Assembly: GCF_026626885.1 (NCBI RefSeq)
Contig: NZ_JAPNOA010000039.1
Location: 186,001 to 250,000 of the forward strand
Direction of reading: 5' to 3'
From: Parathalassolituus penaei
GTDB taxonomy: Bacteria > Pseudomonadota > Gammaproteobacteria > Pseudomonadales > Oceanobacteraceae
Length of the DNA stretch: 64,000 nucleotides
The notes under the pieces are model-generated. The model was not told where the DNA came from, ran no database searches, and worked only from the letters and a program-made list of their open reading frames with translations. Of this stretch, positions 25,031 through 34,102 are shown piece after piece (the first letter of the stretch is position 1; each line of letters begins with the position of its first letter). The position numbers were made by a program, and so were the translations under genes.

Positions 25031-25960
25031 ATGCGATTTAATCGTTTTGACCTCAATCTGCTGGTGGTGCTGGATGCCCTGCTCACCGAACGCAATATCA
25101 CCCGCGCCGGTGAAAAGGTTTTCCTCAGTCAGTCCGCCACCAGCGGAGCCCTGGCCCGATTACGTGAATACTTCGACGACCAGCTGCTGGTGCAGGTGGG
25201 CCGCAAGATGATCCTGACCCCACTCGGCGAAAGCCTGATCGTGCCGGTACGTGAGCTGCTGATGAAGGTGCAGATCACCCTTGATGCCCGCCCCGATATT
25301 GATATTTCCACCACCGAACGGCGTCTGAGCATGGTGATGTCGGACTACCCGGTAACGGTCCTGATGCCGGAAGTGTGGCGACGGGCGGCGGAAATCGCGC
25401 CGGGCATTACCTTCGAAACCATGTCGCCCAGCAACTCGCCACAAGACGAACTGGAACAGGGCAATATCGATTTTCTGTTGCTGCCGAGTGAATTCCTGCT
25501 ACCGGAACACCCCAGCATCAAGCTGTTTGACGAGGATTTTGTGGTGATGTGCTGGGATCAGAATCCCGACATTGGCGACAGCATCAGCCGTGAACAGTAC
25601 CTGCAGATGGGCCATGTGATGGTGCAGTTTGGTACCAAACGCCGCCCCAGTGTGGACGCATGGATGACCGCGCGTGGCGGTATTGAACGGCGCGCCGAGG
25701 TAATTGTGAATACCTTCACCGCGGTGCCGCAATGTCTGGTGGGAACCCGCCGGATTGCCACCATCCATCGCCGTCTGGCCGAGACCTGGGCTCAGTACCT
25801 GCCGCTGAAAATTCTCGAAGCACCGCTGGAAATTCCGCCGTTCAGCTGGGGCCTGCAGTGGCACCAGATCCAGGATCTTGACCCGGTGAATCGCTGGATG
25901 CGGGAGCTGATGCTGGACGTTTCCCGCGAGTTGGATCAGGCCCGCAAACAGTCACTGTAA
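25031..25960 (+). CDS. LysR-type regulator, NodD-like subgroup
   Basis: 309 residues. The N-terminal helix-turn-helix is RFNRFDLNLLVVLDALLTERNITRAGEKVFLSQSATSGALARLREYFDDQLLVQVGRKMILTPLGE, a form typical of NodD/LinR/PcpR-like regulators that sense aromatic or flavonoid-type inducers. The effector domain occupies residues ~95-300. AAGGAG sits eight bases before the ATG. It faces the seven-gene operon at 15099-24788 and is its most likely activator. Confidence 0.9.
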   Translation: MRFNRFDLNLLVVLDALLTERNITRAGEKVFLSQSATSGALARLREYFDDQLLVQVGRKMILTPLGESLIVPVRELLMKVQITLDARPDIDISTTERRLSMVMSDYPVTVLMPEVWRRAAEIAPGITFETMSPSNSPQDELEQGNIDFLLLPSEFLLPEHPSIKLFDEDFVVMCWDQNPDIGDSISREQYLQMGHVMVQFGTKRRPSVDAWMTARGGIERRAEVIVNTFTAVPQCLVGTRRIATIHRRLAETWAQYLPLKILEAPLEIPPFSWGLQWHQIQDLDPVNRWMRELMLDVSRELDQARKQSL

Positions 25961-25970
25961 CAACGCCCGC

Positions 25971-26279
25971 TCAGTGGTGTTGCAGGTGTAACTGACCGCT
26001 GGAGAGCGCCTTGCCGAGGGCTTCGCAGGAAGCCTTGCCATGGCCAAAATAAATCAGCGAATCCGGCTCATCCTTGCCAGCCAGCACTTTCCAGCCATCG
26101 GCTGGCTGGTCGAGCAGTACGGTGGAGAGTTTGATTTTCACCAGTTCATCCGGGGTGTAAGCCGCCGGTTCACACTGAGCATTACGGAACACCCACCAGT
26201 CACTGGTAGCAGCACTGGCACTGAAACTGGTGAGGGAACTGGCTGCGGCCAGCAGGACCATCGGTAACAGGCGTTTCAT
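25971..26279 (-). CDS. Small exported protein of unknown function
   Basis: 102 residues: signal peptide MKRLLPMVLLAAASSLTSFSASAATS, then a ~75-residue domain with two cysteines (NAQCEPAAYTP and GKASCEALGKAL) that could form a disulfide, and a C terminus HLQHH. CAGGAG precedes the ATG. It converges on the LysR gene with a 10-base gap and has no partner on its strand. Family not recognised. Confidence 0.65.
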   Translation of the reverse strand: MKRLLPMVLLAAASSLTSFSASAATSDWWVFRNAQCEPAAYTPDELVKIKLSTVLLDQPADGWKVLAGKDEPDSLIYFGHGKASCEALGKALSSGQLHLQHH

Positions 26280-26470
26280 GTTGTGTCTCCTGACAACGTT
26301 AGGAATAACGTCAGGCTAACGACTTGGCATGCGGGAATATTGACATCGGGCAGGATCAGAGCCGGAAAACCCGGCTCATTGGTCATAAATCTGCAACAAC
26401 GCGACACAGGTCGCGCCAGCAGTGCCAAACGGCGCGCATCAGATGTCAGGCGCCGTCAGCAGGGGTTGGC

Positions 26471-27670
26471 TCAGTCGCCGCTGGAAACCGGCGGACGGGT
26501 ACGGCTGTTGATAAACCTCAGGGTGATCCCCAGCAAACAGCCACCGGCCATCATCGCCACCATCGACAGCGGCGTCCCATCACTGGTGGCACTCACCACC
26601 GCACCGGCCAGACCACCGGACGCAAAGCCCAGCGCACCAATCAGGGCGGTAGCGGTACCAGCCTGTTGTGGGAAAAACTCGGTGGTCGACGAGGTTGAGT
26701 TGGCGACAATAAAGCCGTGGCAGCCCATAAACGCCATGATCATCAGCATCAGAGGCATCAGCTGCATATGCTCGGCAAGCAGCGCATACAGCACCATCAG
26801 CACCCCCATACTCAACTGTACCGCCTGCCCAAACGACACCAGCTGACTCGGGTTATAACGCTTCAAAAGCTTCAGGTTCACGCGGCTCATGGCCACCATA
26901 CACAACACGTTGCCACCGAATACAAACGGGTAAGCCCCTTCGGAAATCCCGAAGTAACCCATGTACACACTTGGCGACGCGGTAATAAACGACAGCAAAC
27001 CGGCATAGGCGGCACAGGTCGAGGCAATAAAACCCCACACCCGGCGTTCCCCCAGCACAATGCCATAGTTACGGAACAGGTTACCGCGCACCCGGTACTG
27101 GCTGGTTTCCGGCAAGTGTTGGCGGAACAGCGCAATCAGTACCGCGGCGTACAGCAGCAGGAACACAAAAATCATCTGCCAGTTACTGATTTTGAGGATC
27201 AGCATCCCCAGAATCGGTGCCGCCAGCGGCGCAATCATCATCACCTGCACCACCCGCACCATGTAACCGGCACCTTCGCGGCCGGTGGCCATGTCACGGA
27301 TAATCGCCCCGGTATTCACCACCGCCAGACCACCGCCCAGTGCTTGCAACACCCGCGCGCCCCACAGCAACTCCAGGGTTGGTGACAGCAGAATCATCAA
27401 GGTGCCAAAGGCAAACACCGACAGACCAAACAGCACCATCCGCCGACGGCCATAACGGTCCGACAACGGCCCACCCAGCAACTGGCCAATACTGAAACCG
27501 AGCAAATAAAAACTGATCGACAGTTCAATGTCGTGGAGGGAACGGCCAAACGCTTCCGCCATCACCGGCACAGCAGCCAGATAGACGTCGGTAGCAAGAG
27601 GGGTCAGCGCGGTCAGCGCCGACAACATCAGCAACAGCCCGGTCGTCGGGCGTGCAATGGGGGCATTCAT
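26471..27670 (-). CDS. Bcr/CflA-type multidrug MFS exporter
   Basis: 399 residues, 12 predicted transmembrane helices. The opening LLMLSALTALTPLATDVYLAAVPVMAEAFGRSLHDIELSISFYLLGFSIGQLLGGPLSDRYGRRRMVLFGL is diagnostic for the DHA1 Bcr/CflA group, which exports chloramphenicol, bicyclomycin, sulfonamides or metabolites by proton antiport. Monocistronic; the upstream region holds a short promoter stretch and then a repeat cluster. Confidence 0.88.
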   Translation of the reverse strand: MNAPIARPTTGLLLMLSALTALTPLATDVYLAAVPVMAEAFGRSLHDIELSISFYLLGFSIGQLLGGPLSDRYGRRRMVLFGLSVFAFGTLMILLSPTLELLWGARVLQALGGGLAVVNTGAIIRDMATGREGAGYMVRVVQVMMIAPLAAPILGMLILKISNWQMIFVFLLLYAAVLIALFRQHLPETSQYRVRGNLFRNYGIVLGERRVWGFIASTCAAYAGLLSFITASPSVYMGYFGISEGAYPFVFGGNVLCMVAMSRVNLKLLKRYNPSQLVSFGQAVQLSMGVLMVLYALLAEHMQLMPLMLMIMAFMGCHGFIVANSTSSTTEFFPQQAGTATALIGALGFASGGLAGAVVSATSDGTPLSMVAMMAGGCLLGITLRFINSRTRPPVSSGD

Positions 27671-27975
27671 ACGTTAATTCCGGTTCAGGAGTTGTCAGGA
27701 AACAGGGTGAAACCTGTTACGACAGCTGAGAACAGCACCTTGGGACAGGCTGCAAGGCTCAAGCAAGCCCTGCAGAAAGACTGATCGTCCCCGAGTGCCA
27801 CCGCGGTTTGGAAGTGTTATGGATGCGATTCAGCCATCTTGGGTTGTAGCGCTAACGCTAGCACCGGCCATAAGACCCAACAACCAGCCTGACCTCAACG
27901 CATTTATTCATCTGACGACACAATCGGTTCCGAATATGGCTTGTATTGAAAATAACGATACAAAATCGGTAAACG

Positions 27976-28073
27976 CCAGACGCCAGACGCCAGACGCCAG
28001 ACGCCAGACGCCAGACGCCAGACGCCAGACGCCAGACGTCGGACGTCGGACGTCGGACGTCGGACGTCGGACG
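27976..28073 (+). repeat. Double heptamer array (CCAGACG)9 then (TCGGACG)5
   Basis: Nine perfect CCAGACG units are followed without interruption by five TCGGACG units. The two arrays are diverged inverted versions of each other (CGTCTGG against CGTCGGA), making one long imperfect inverted repeat. Copy E follows directly. Confidence 0.93.
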
Positions 28074-28374
28074 AACAGCATCCACCAGCACACCGCTTTA
28101 ACCCAGTGCAGCTGGCTACTGAATGCCCATCTGGGCGAGCCGGTATTCACCGCAACGGCCGACCCAGCCGGGGCATGGATGCCCCGCAAGGCCCTATTTT
28201 CACCGACAGACAGGGCACAGGGATGTGCCATCGGGCCGGGGTCGAAACGCCGTTGTCGGTGAAAACCGGATAAACGAGCCCAGTCGGGCAAAAGCAGGGG
28301 GAGGCCCGCCCGGCCGGGGGACAAGGTCCCCCAAGAGGGCAAACAGCCAGGCCAATTAACAAGCCGAGTAACCG
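28074..28374 (+). repeat. Multi-hairpin repeat, copy E (full, with insertion)
   Basis: Full element with first hairpin CCAGT-GCA-GCTGG (a G-T pair). The 5' arm of the long hairpin carries a short insertion (TATTTTCACCGACAGACA) that interrupts the stem. The distal hairpin has the CGGT-GAAA-ACCG form. Confidence 0.88.
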
Positions 28375-28381
28375 CCAGCCG

Positions 28382-28430
28382 CCAGACGCCAGACGCCAGA
28401 CGCCAGACGCCAGACGCCAGACGCCAGACG
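28382..28430 (+). repeat. Heptamer array (CCAGACG)7
   Basis: Seven perfect units joining copies E and F. Confidence 0.93.
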
Positions 28431-28715
28431 AACAGCATCCACCAGCACACCAATTTCGCCCAGCGCAGCTGGCTACTGAATGCCCATCTGGGCGAGCCGG
28501 AATTCACCGCAACGGCCGACCCAGCCGGGGCATGGATGCCCCGCCAGACCCGTTGGCACAAGGACGTGCCATCGGGTCGGGGTCGAAACGCCGTTGTCGG
28601 GGAATTTCGGGTAAACGAGCCCAGTCGGGCAAAAGCAGGGGGAGGCCCGCCCGGCCGGGGGACAAGGTCCCCCACGAGGGCAAGCAGCCTGGCCAATTAA
28701 CAAGCCGAGTGGCCG
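28431..28715 (+). repeat. Multi-hairpin repeat, copy F (full length)
   Basis: Full element; long hairpin at 28547-28578 with arms GACCCG / CGGGTC and loop AAGGAC. Almost identical to copy G at 34 kb. Its tail runs into degenerate heptamers that touch the stop codon of the next gene. Confidence 0.9.
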
Positions 28716-28743
28716 CAAAGCGCCGGACGTCAGACAAACAGCA

Positions 28744-29673
28744 TCAGAACACGCGGGTAATCCGCAACTGCCCCTGAAAGTCCTGCTTGATACCCTCTTC
28801 CACTTTCACATCCTTACCCACCAGCCCCTGCAGCTGCCATTGCGGCGCAACAAAATAGCTGAGGGTGGCGCGGAAATAGGTAGTGCTGAGCGCATCATCC
28901 TGATTCACACCGTCCACTTCACGCTCGGCACCACCGATATGGCCAAAACCAGCGCCCAGCAAGTTGCCGCCGCCGAGGTCATAACGCAGGTAACTCTGCA
29001 GCTCGTAACGGGTAGCCTGCTTGAGGTCAGACTGGCCGCCGTTGAAATCACTGTTGGTAGTGGTTTTGGACACATCAACCGCCGAATCCAGCGCCCACTG
29101 GCTGTTGAAGTGGTGGATATAGGTCGATTGCAGCAGGAAGCGCCAGCGGTTCTCACCCATGTTCAGGGCTTGATCCTTGTCGTAGTTACCGGTTGGTGCG
29201 TACACAAACGGAGCCAGCGCAAAAACGTTTTTGCTGTCGCCTTCCAGGGTCCACTTGAACGGCAGACCAAAAATAATATCGCCCAGACCACTGGCATCAC
29301 CCAGCACATCGGCGTCACCGGAGGTTTTCAGGGAGCCGGATGGAATCACCACCTGCGGTTCCATTTTCACGCCATTGGCGAGGTCGATGTTGTGCAGCAG
29401 ACGCACAATCGCCACCTGGGTATCCAGTTTGAAGTTGTCATTCACCTTCTTGCCGTCGCTGTACAGCTCTTTGCCGGAGGTGGTGTTCAGGTACAGGATC
29501 GCCAGATTGAGCTGATCCGGCAGCGGCTCATAGTCACCCGGAGAGATTTCCAGTGCCTGGCTCAGTGGGCTAGCCAGCAGAGCGGCTGTCATAGCGGTGC
29601 TCAGGGCAGCCGCGTGGAAACGGTTTGAACGAGCGGTAACAGGGTGAGTGCTGTTGTGGGAACGGTTGTTCAT
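28744..29673 (-). CDS. Outer-membrane transporter, phenol/MetA-pathway type
   Basis: 309 residues with a long signal region (cleavage near SQALE at residue ~41). The mature part matches the pattern of the phenol meta-pathway outer-membrane family: ISPGDYEPLPDQLNLAILYLNTTSGKELYSDG, VVIPSGSLKTSGDADVLGDASGLGDIIFGLPFKWTLE, FALAPFVYAPTGNYDKDQALNMGENRW, and amphipathic strands ending in a C-terminal Phe (QLRITRVF). It probably lets hydrophobic substrate through the outer membrane. Third gene after the GMC dehydrogenase and MFS transporter. Confidence 0.85.
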   Translation of the reverse strand: MNNRSHNSTHPVTARSNRFHAAALSTAMTAALLASPLSQALEISPGDYEPLPDQLNLAILYLNTTSGKELYSDGKKVNDNFKLDTQVAIVRLLHNIDLANGVKMEPQVVIPSGSLKTSGDADVLGDASGLGDIIFGLPFKWTLEGDSKNVFALAPFVYAPTGNYDKDQALNMGENRWRFLLQSTYIHHFNSQWALDSAVDVSKTTTNSDFNGGQSDLKQATRYELQSYLRYDLGGGNLLGAGFGHIGGAEREVDGVNQDDALSTTYFRATLSYFVAPQWQLQGLVGKDVKVEEGIKQDFQGQLRITRVF

Positions 29674-29760
29674 ATCAATCCCTTTCGGTCTTTATTATTG
29701 GTTGTGGGGTTGGTACGGCCGCGCCGGTCAAGGCCGCGGCCATGGTCGATCAGTGACGCC

Positions 29761-30993
29761 TCAGATCTGGCCGGCCGCCAGCTGGGAAGTCGCCACGCCC
29801 ACACGCGCCGGTGCGGTTTCTTTCAGGAACAGCGACAGGAACGCTGCAATCAGGGAGCCACCAGAGGCAATCCACATCACCACCTGCAGGCCATAGGTAT
29901 CAGCCATAAAACCGGCGATGGTCGGGGTTACGAAACCACCAAACAGTTCGCCCACACCCATGATCAGGCCCAGTGCGGTTGCCACCTGGGATGGGGAAAC
30001 GGTTTCCGCCGGAATCGTTGCCATAAACAGGGTGAAGCAGCCCAGACCGGTGTAGGTCAGGAACACCAGCGGCAGCATGGAATCCGCATCCGCGTACAAC
30101 AGCACCATCGGGCAAGCGGTGGCGATCAGGGTGAACAGGATCATCATCGGCTTGCGGCCAAAACGGTCGGACAGTGCCGAAATCACAAAGCCCCAGATCA
30201 TCCACGCGAAGCCCAGTGAACCCATGATTCCGCCCATGGTTTCCGGGGTGAAACCGCGCGCCTGCATCAGGAAGGTCGGGGTGAAGGAAATCAGGGTGAT
30301 AAACCAGGAAATGTAGAAGCAGGAAATCAGCACACACAGCAGGATGTTGCGGTTCTTCAGCAGGGTTTTGATATCACCCTTGCTGACATGCACATGCTGG
30401 TGCGCAATGGATTCGTGCACGTGTTTGTTACGCACAAACAGCATGATCAGACAGGCAATCAGCAGGCCCGGAATCATGGTGGCGTAAAACGCGGTGCGCC
30501 AGCCGTAATCGGTGGCCAGCCAGATCAGGATGGGTGGAGCCACAATGGCACCAATCAGACCCGGTGCAGAGGCATTCACCAGACCCATGTTCAGGCCACG
30601 GCGTTTCGGGTTGGAGGCATCGGCAATCAGCGACTGGGAGATCGGCAGCACCGGACCTTCGGCAATGCCCATCAGGCCGCGGAAAATCAGCAGGCTGACG
30701 AAGGTGGTGACCATGCCGGACAGCGCCGAACAGACGGTAAAGGCGACTACCGAAATCACCAGAATGTATTTTTTAGAGTCTTTTTTATCGGCGATATGGC
30801 CCAGGGTCATACCGGACAGCGCCCACGCCAGAGCCAGCACCGATGACAACATGCCCAGGTGGGAGTTGTTCAGGTTGAGGTCAGCAGCGACAAACGGAAA
30901 CAGGAACGACAGCGCCAGGCGGTCGAAAAATACAAAGCCGAAACACAGGAACAGAATCAGCAGCAGCCGATTTTCGTAGGTATTTACTTTCAT
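29761..30993 (-). CDS. MFS transporter
   Basis: 410 residues, 12 predicted helices, similar to anion:cation symporter or aromatic-acid uptake MFS members: FVFFDRLALSFLFPFVAADLNLNNSHLGMLSSVLALAWALSGMTLGHIADKKDSKK carries the helix 1 and A-motif region. It sits between the GMC dehydrogenase and the outer-membrane transporter, giving a matched inner and outer membrane uptake pair. The start ATG has only a weak upstream site and a strikingly A/C-only leader (31003-31050). Confidence 0.85.
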   Translation of the reverse strand: MKVNTYENRLLLILFLCFGFVFFDRLALSFLFPFVAADLNLNNSHLGMLSSVLALAWALSGMTLGHIADKKDSKKYILVISVVAFTVCSALSGMVTTFVSLLIFRGLMGIAEGPVLPISQSLIADASNPKRRGLNMGLVNASAPGLIGAIVAPPILIWLATDYGWRTAFYATMIPGLLIACLIMLFVRNKHVHESIAHQHVHVSKGDIKTLLKNRNILLCVLISCFYISWFITLISFTPTFLMQARGFTPETMGGIMGSLGFAWMIWGFVISALSDRFGRKPMMILFTLIATACPMVLLYADADSMLPLVFLTYTGLGCFTLFMATIPAETVSPSQVATALGLIMGVGELFGGFVTPTIAGFMADTYGLQVVMWIASGGSLIAAFLSLFLKETAPARVGVATSQLAAGQI

Positions 30994-31002
30994 GAGTACA
31001 CC

Positions 31003-31050
31003 GTTGTTTTTGTTGTTCTGGTTGTTTTTGTTGTTTGGATTGCTTGGTTA
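31003..31050 (-). promoter_or_regulatory. Low-complexity A/C-rich leader of the MFS gene
   Basis: On the minus strand the leader is built of AACAACAAAAACAACC-type repeats with almost no G or T, ending ten bases before the ATG. Such unstructured leaders can act as translation enhancers where the Shine-Dalgarno site is weak, as here. An inverted repeat (GTCAGCAGC...GCTGCTGAC, 31073-31106) lies just before it. Confidence 0.45.
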
Positions 31051-31114
31051 TTTGGGTAAGCGCGAACAGCGAGTCAGCAGCAAGCGGCAAACCGCCCGCT
31101 GCTGACGGTTTGCC

Positions 31115-32746
31115 TCAGGCCACTCCTCGCTGGGAGGAAGGACGATTGGCACAGGCCTCAAGGCCCAGAATGAATTCAGCACAACGCTCGGCGATCATGA
31201 TGGTCGGCGCGTTGGTGTTGCCGGACACCAGGGTTGGCATCACCGAGGCGTCGCACACCCGTACACCGGTCACGCCATTCACTTTCAGGGTCGGGTCAAC
31301 GACGGCCTGCTCATCACTGCCCATACGGCAGGTGCCGACCGGGTGATAAACAGTTTTGGCAAACTGGCGTACGTGTTTTTCCAGCTCGGCATCCGATACC
31401 TCATCCTTGCGGGATGGCAGCAGCTCGTGGTCCACCACCGCTTTCATGGACGGAGTACGCAGGATCTTGCGGGCCAGCTTGACGCCTCGCACCAGGGTGT
31501 CGACGTCGGCCTGCTCTTTCAGCGCGCCGCTTTCGAAAATCATCGAATCCAGAGGGTTGGCGCTGCGCAGCTTGGCGAAACCACGGGATTTCGGACGCAG
31601 GAAACACGGATTCAGAGAGATGCCGTGGCCTTCTACCGGTTCACGGTCAACGTCACCCATCAGGGTTGGAATCACGTGGAACTGGATATCTGGGCGACCA
31701 CAACCGGAGGTATCAGCAAACAGGCCGGATTCCACCACGTTGGAGGTCAGCAGTCCGCTCTTGAAGAACACCCACTCGAAGCCATTGCGCAGGGCTTTCA
31801 GACCCTGATCGTTACCCAGCAGTGAGTTCGGTTCCTTCGAACGGCCGTACACGGATACTTCGAGGTGGTCCTGATAGTTCTGGCCCATCTGCGGCGCATC
31901 GTGCAGCAGCTTGATCTTGTGTTCCTGCAGGTGCTGTTTCGGACCAATGCCGGACAACATCAGGATTTTGGGAGTCGACAGCGCACCGGCCGACAGAATC
32001 ACTTCTTCCTTCACGGCGATCTGGCTCAGCTCACCGCTTTTCTTGTCGACGATTTCAACACCGGTGGCTTTTTTGTTGGCATCAAACAACACGCGGGAGA
32101 CGTAGCAACCGGTCTTGATGGTCAGTTTTGGGGAACCTTTCACCGCCGCCAGATAGGTAGCAGCCGTACTGCCACGGCGACCGTTAAAGGTGGTGGTATG
32201 GTAAAAACCCACGCCTTCCTGTTTTTCGCCGTTGAAGTCGTCGCTGTAGTTCAGACCAGCTTCCTGCGCGCCCTTGATAAAGGCGAGGGTCAGCGGGTGA
32301 CGGTGACGGGTGTCAGAGACTTTCAGCGGACCTTCGGTGCCGTGGTATTCATTGCTCAGACGCATGTGGCTTTCAGAACGCTTGAACGCCGCCAACACGT
32401 TATCCCAGCCCCAACCGGTACAGCCCTGGGCTTCCCAGTCTTCGTAATCCTGACGCTGGCCACGGATGTACACCATGGCATTGAGGGAGCTGCCACCACC
32501 GAGAGTACGGCCTTGTGGAACGTAGGTTTTGCGACCACCGGCTTCCGGTTGCGGCTCGCTCTCGTAGACCACGGAGCGTTTGGAGCCAATCACACGGACA
32601 AAGGTGGCTGGCATGTGAATGTAGAGGGTGTCGTCTTCCGGACCATCTTCCAGCAACAACACCTGCTTGCCTGCCATCACCAGTCGATGGGTAATGGCGC
32701 AGCCGGCGGATCCACCACCAACCACAATATAATCTGGCTGTTTCAT
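31115..32746 (-). CDS. GMC-family FAD alcohol dehydrogenase
   Basis: 543 residues, FAD-dependent, distinct from BetA. Motifs: DYIVVGGGSAGCAITHRL at the N terminus, GRTLGGGSSLNAMVYIRGQ near residue 85, GALSTPKILMLSGIGP, and the catalytic C-terminal HPVGTCRMG and SGNTNAPTIMIAERCAE. Closest in style to alkanol, polyethylene-glycol or terpene-alcohol dehydrogenases (AlkJ/PegA-like). It should oxidise an alcohol to an aldehyde for the ALDH at 34731-36149. Start at 32746 is preferred over a GTG at 32758. An AraC regulator is divergent. Confidence 0.9.
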   Translation of the reverse strand: MKQPDYIVVGGGSAGCAITHRLVMAGKQVLLLEDGPEDDTLYIHMPATFVRVIGSKRSVVYESEPQPEAGGRKTYVPQGRTLGGGSSLNAMVYIRGQRQDYEDWEAQGCTGWGWDNVLAAFKRSESHMRLSNEYHGTEGPLKVSDTRHRHPLTLAFIKGAQEAGLNYSDDFNGEKQEGVGFYHTTTFNGRRGSTAATYLAAVKGSPKLTIKTGCYVSRVLFDANKKATGVEIVDKKSGELSQIAVKEEVILSAGALSTPKILMLSGIGPKQHLQEHKIKLLHDAPQMGQNYQDHLEVSVYGRSKEPNSLLGNDQGLKALRNGFEWVFFKSGLLTSNVVESGLFADTSGCGRPDIQFHVIPTLMGDVDREPVEGHGISLNPCFLRPKSRGFAKLRSANPLDSMIFESGALKEQADVDTLVRGVKLARKILRTPSMKAVVDHELLPSRKDEVSDAELEKHVRQFAKTVYHPVGTCRMGSDEQAVVDPTLKVNGVTGVRVCDASVMPTLVSGNTNAPTIMIAERCAEFILGLEACANRPSSQRGVA

Positions 32747-32871
32747 ACACTGACTCACGGCTTATTGTTATTCAGCAGTCCCTCTGGCGGAGGGCCACAA
32801 CAGGCCGGCAGTCTGCGTTTCAGGGAGCGTTCACGCTTGATCATTCGGGCCAACTGCTTTACCCAAACTAG

Positions 32872-32884
32872 TTAATATATTTAC
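32872..32884. promoter_or_regulatory. Shared AraC-promoter motif TTAATATATTTAC (site 1)
   Basis: Thirteen bases identical to site 2 at 36280-36292. It lies 66 bases before the araC start and about 125 bases before the divergent GMC gene. Likely binding site or promoter element common to both AraC-controlled units. Confidence 0.5.
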
Positions 32885-32950
32885 AAAATATTTCACATCA
32901 GCGATAACTGGCGCTCGCGTTACCATAAGAACAATCGCGGGAGAACGACC

Positions 32951-33916
32951 ATGCGGGTAGCAGCACAAAACAGCATTCAGCCTCAATTCCGCACCTGGGA
33001 CTGGCCCGAGCAGGACCGCCGCGCCTTCTGGCTGGAACAGATCAACCAGCACGTTATCCGCATTGATTGCCCAAGCCCGGCACCGGCCGCGATTGAAGCC
33101 AGCCTGACCCACGCTAATCTTGATCAGGCCCGCCTGAACCTCATTCGCGCCAACCCCCATTCCATCCAGCGCAGCCACGTCGACATCAGCAACGATCAAC
33201 GCCATTCGGTGTTTGCCTGCTTTATGCTCGAAGGTCTCGGATTTACCTGGCAAGGCAACCGCTGCGCCCAACACGGGCCGGGGGATATCGTGCTGTACGA
33301 CACCCAGCTGCCGTACGGACATGGTTTTTCAACCGATATGGCCATGGTGGTGATGGACCTGCCCGAGCCAGTGGCCAGCCAGTATCTGGGTAACTGGAAA
33401 CGCGGCGAGGTGTTACACCTGCGCCACGATATCCGTTACAGCGAAACCAGCTGCGTCGGCATCCACCAGCAGGTAAACCAGTGCCTGCAGCAATCGGTGC
33501 AGGGTAAGGCAGCGATTCGCCCGGTGCTGGAGCAACTGCAAATCCTGCTGATCAATTACCTGTCTGGCGAATCCAACAACGCCCTGTGGCGTCGTTGTGA
33601 AGATTTTGTGCAACGCCATCTGGCCGAAGACAGCCTCGGTGCCGACCTGCTGGCCACCAACCTGCATATTTCCGAACGCCAGCTGTCACGCCTGTTCGCC
33701 CAGCAAGGCACCAGCGTGCAGCGCTATATCTGGCAACAACGCCTGTCGCGTTGTCGTGAGGACATCTGCAACCCGCAGCTGGGCGACTGGAGCATCAGCG
33801 ACATCGCCTTCCACTGGGGCTTTAACCACTCCGCCCATTTCAGCCGCCGTTACCGCGACGTATTTGGCGAAAGCCCGACCGAAACCCGCCAGAAAAGCCG
33901 CCGAATCTCGTCCTGA
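32951..33916 (+). CDS. AraC-family regulator (paralogue 1)
   Basis: 321 residues. N-terminal AraC_binding_2-like sensor domain (RLNLIRANPHSIQRSHVDISNDQRHSVFACFMLEGLGFTWQGNRCAQHGPGDIVLYDTQLPY), then the double helix-turn-helix: LGADLLATNLHISERQLSRLFAQQGTSVQRYIWQQRLSRCREDI and ISDIAFHWGFNHSAHFSRRYRDVFGESPTETRQK. GGGAG lies before the ATG. Divergent from the GMC operon, which it probably activates. Clearly homologous over its whole length to the gene at 36364-37323. A GGTGTCG array starts twelve bases after its stop. Confidence 0.9.
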   Translation: MRVAAQNSIQPQFRTWDWPEQDRRAFWLEQINQHVIRIDCPSPAPAAIEASLTHANLDQARLNLIRANPHSIQRSHVDISNDQRHSVFACFMLEGLGFTWQGNRCAQHGPGDIVLYDTQLPYGHGFSTDMAMVVMDLPEPVASQYLGNWKRGEVLHLRHDIRYSETSCVGIHQQVNQCLQQSVQGKAAIRPVLEQLQILLINYLSGESNNALWRRCEDFVQRHLAEDSLGADLLATNLHISERQLSRLFAQQGTSVQRYIWQQRLSRCREDICNPQLGDWSISDIAFHWGFNHSAHFSRRYRDVFGESPTETRQKSRRISS

Positions 33917-33927
33917 GGCTTGAACCG

Positions 33928-34005
33928 GGTGTCGGGTGTCGGGTGTCGGGTGTCGGGTGTCGGGTGTCGGGTGTCGGGTGTCGGGTGTCGGGTGTCGGGT
34001 GTCGG
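33928..34005 (+). repeat. Heptamer array (GGTGTCG)11
   Basis: Eleven perfect units beginning twelve bases after the AraC stop codon. The only long array built from the GTGTCGG variant. Confidence 0.95.
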
Positions 34006-34040
34006 AAAAACAGCATCCAGACCCAAACCACCAGCACAAC

Positions 34041-34067
34041 ATTCCCACGCGGGAGCGTGGGAACGAG
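34041..34067. repeat. REP-like palindrome TTCCCACGC...GCGTGGGAA
   Basis: Stem TTCCCACGC / GCGTGGGAA around a short GGA loop, followed by CGAG. Other copies are at 12481-12510 and 55514-55541. A GC-type palindrome widely seen in proteobacterial intergenic regions. Confidence 0.75.
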
Positions 34068-34074
34068 AAAGACG

Positions 34075-34102
34075 CCAGACGCCAGACGCCAGACGCCAGA
34101 CG
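34075..34102 (+). repeat. Heptamer array (CCAGACG)4
   Basis: Four perfect units leading into copy G. Confidence 0.92.

Larger units (their letters stand above)
27671..28743. other. Repeat-filled intergenic region
   Basis: After about 300 bases upstream of the exporter, where only its promoter is expected, the region consists of heptamer arrays and copies E and F of the multi-hairpin element, reaching the stop codon of the outer-membrane protein gene at 28744. No gene. Confidence 0.85.

Noticed and set aside
27976-28743. Insertion sequence or transposon ends
   Set aside because: No transposase frame, no terminal inverted repeats around the composite and no target-site duplication could be identified.
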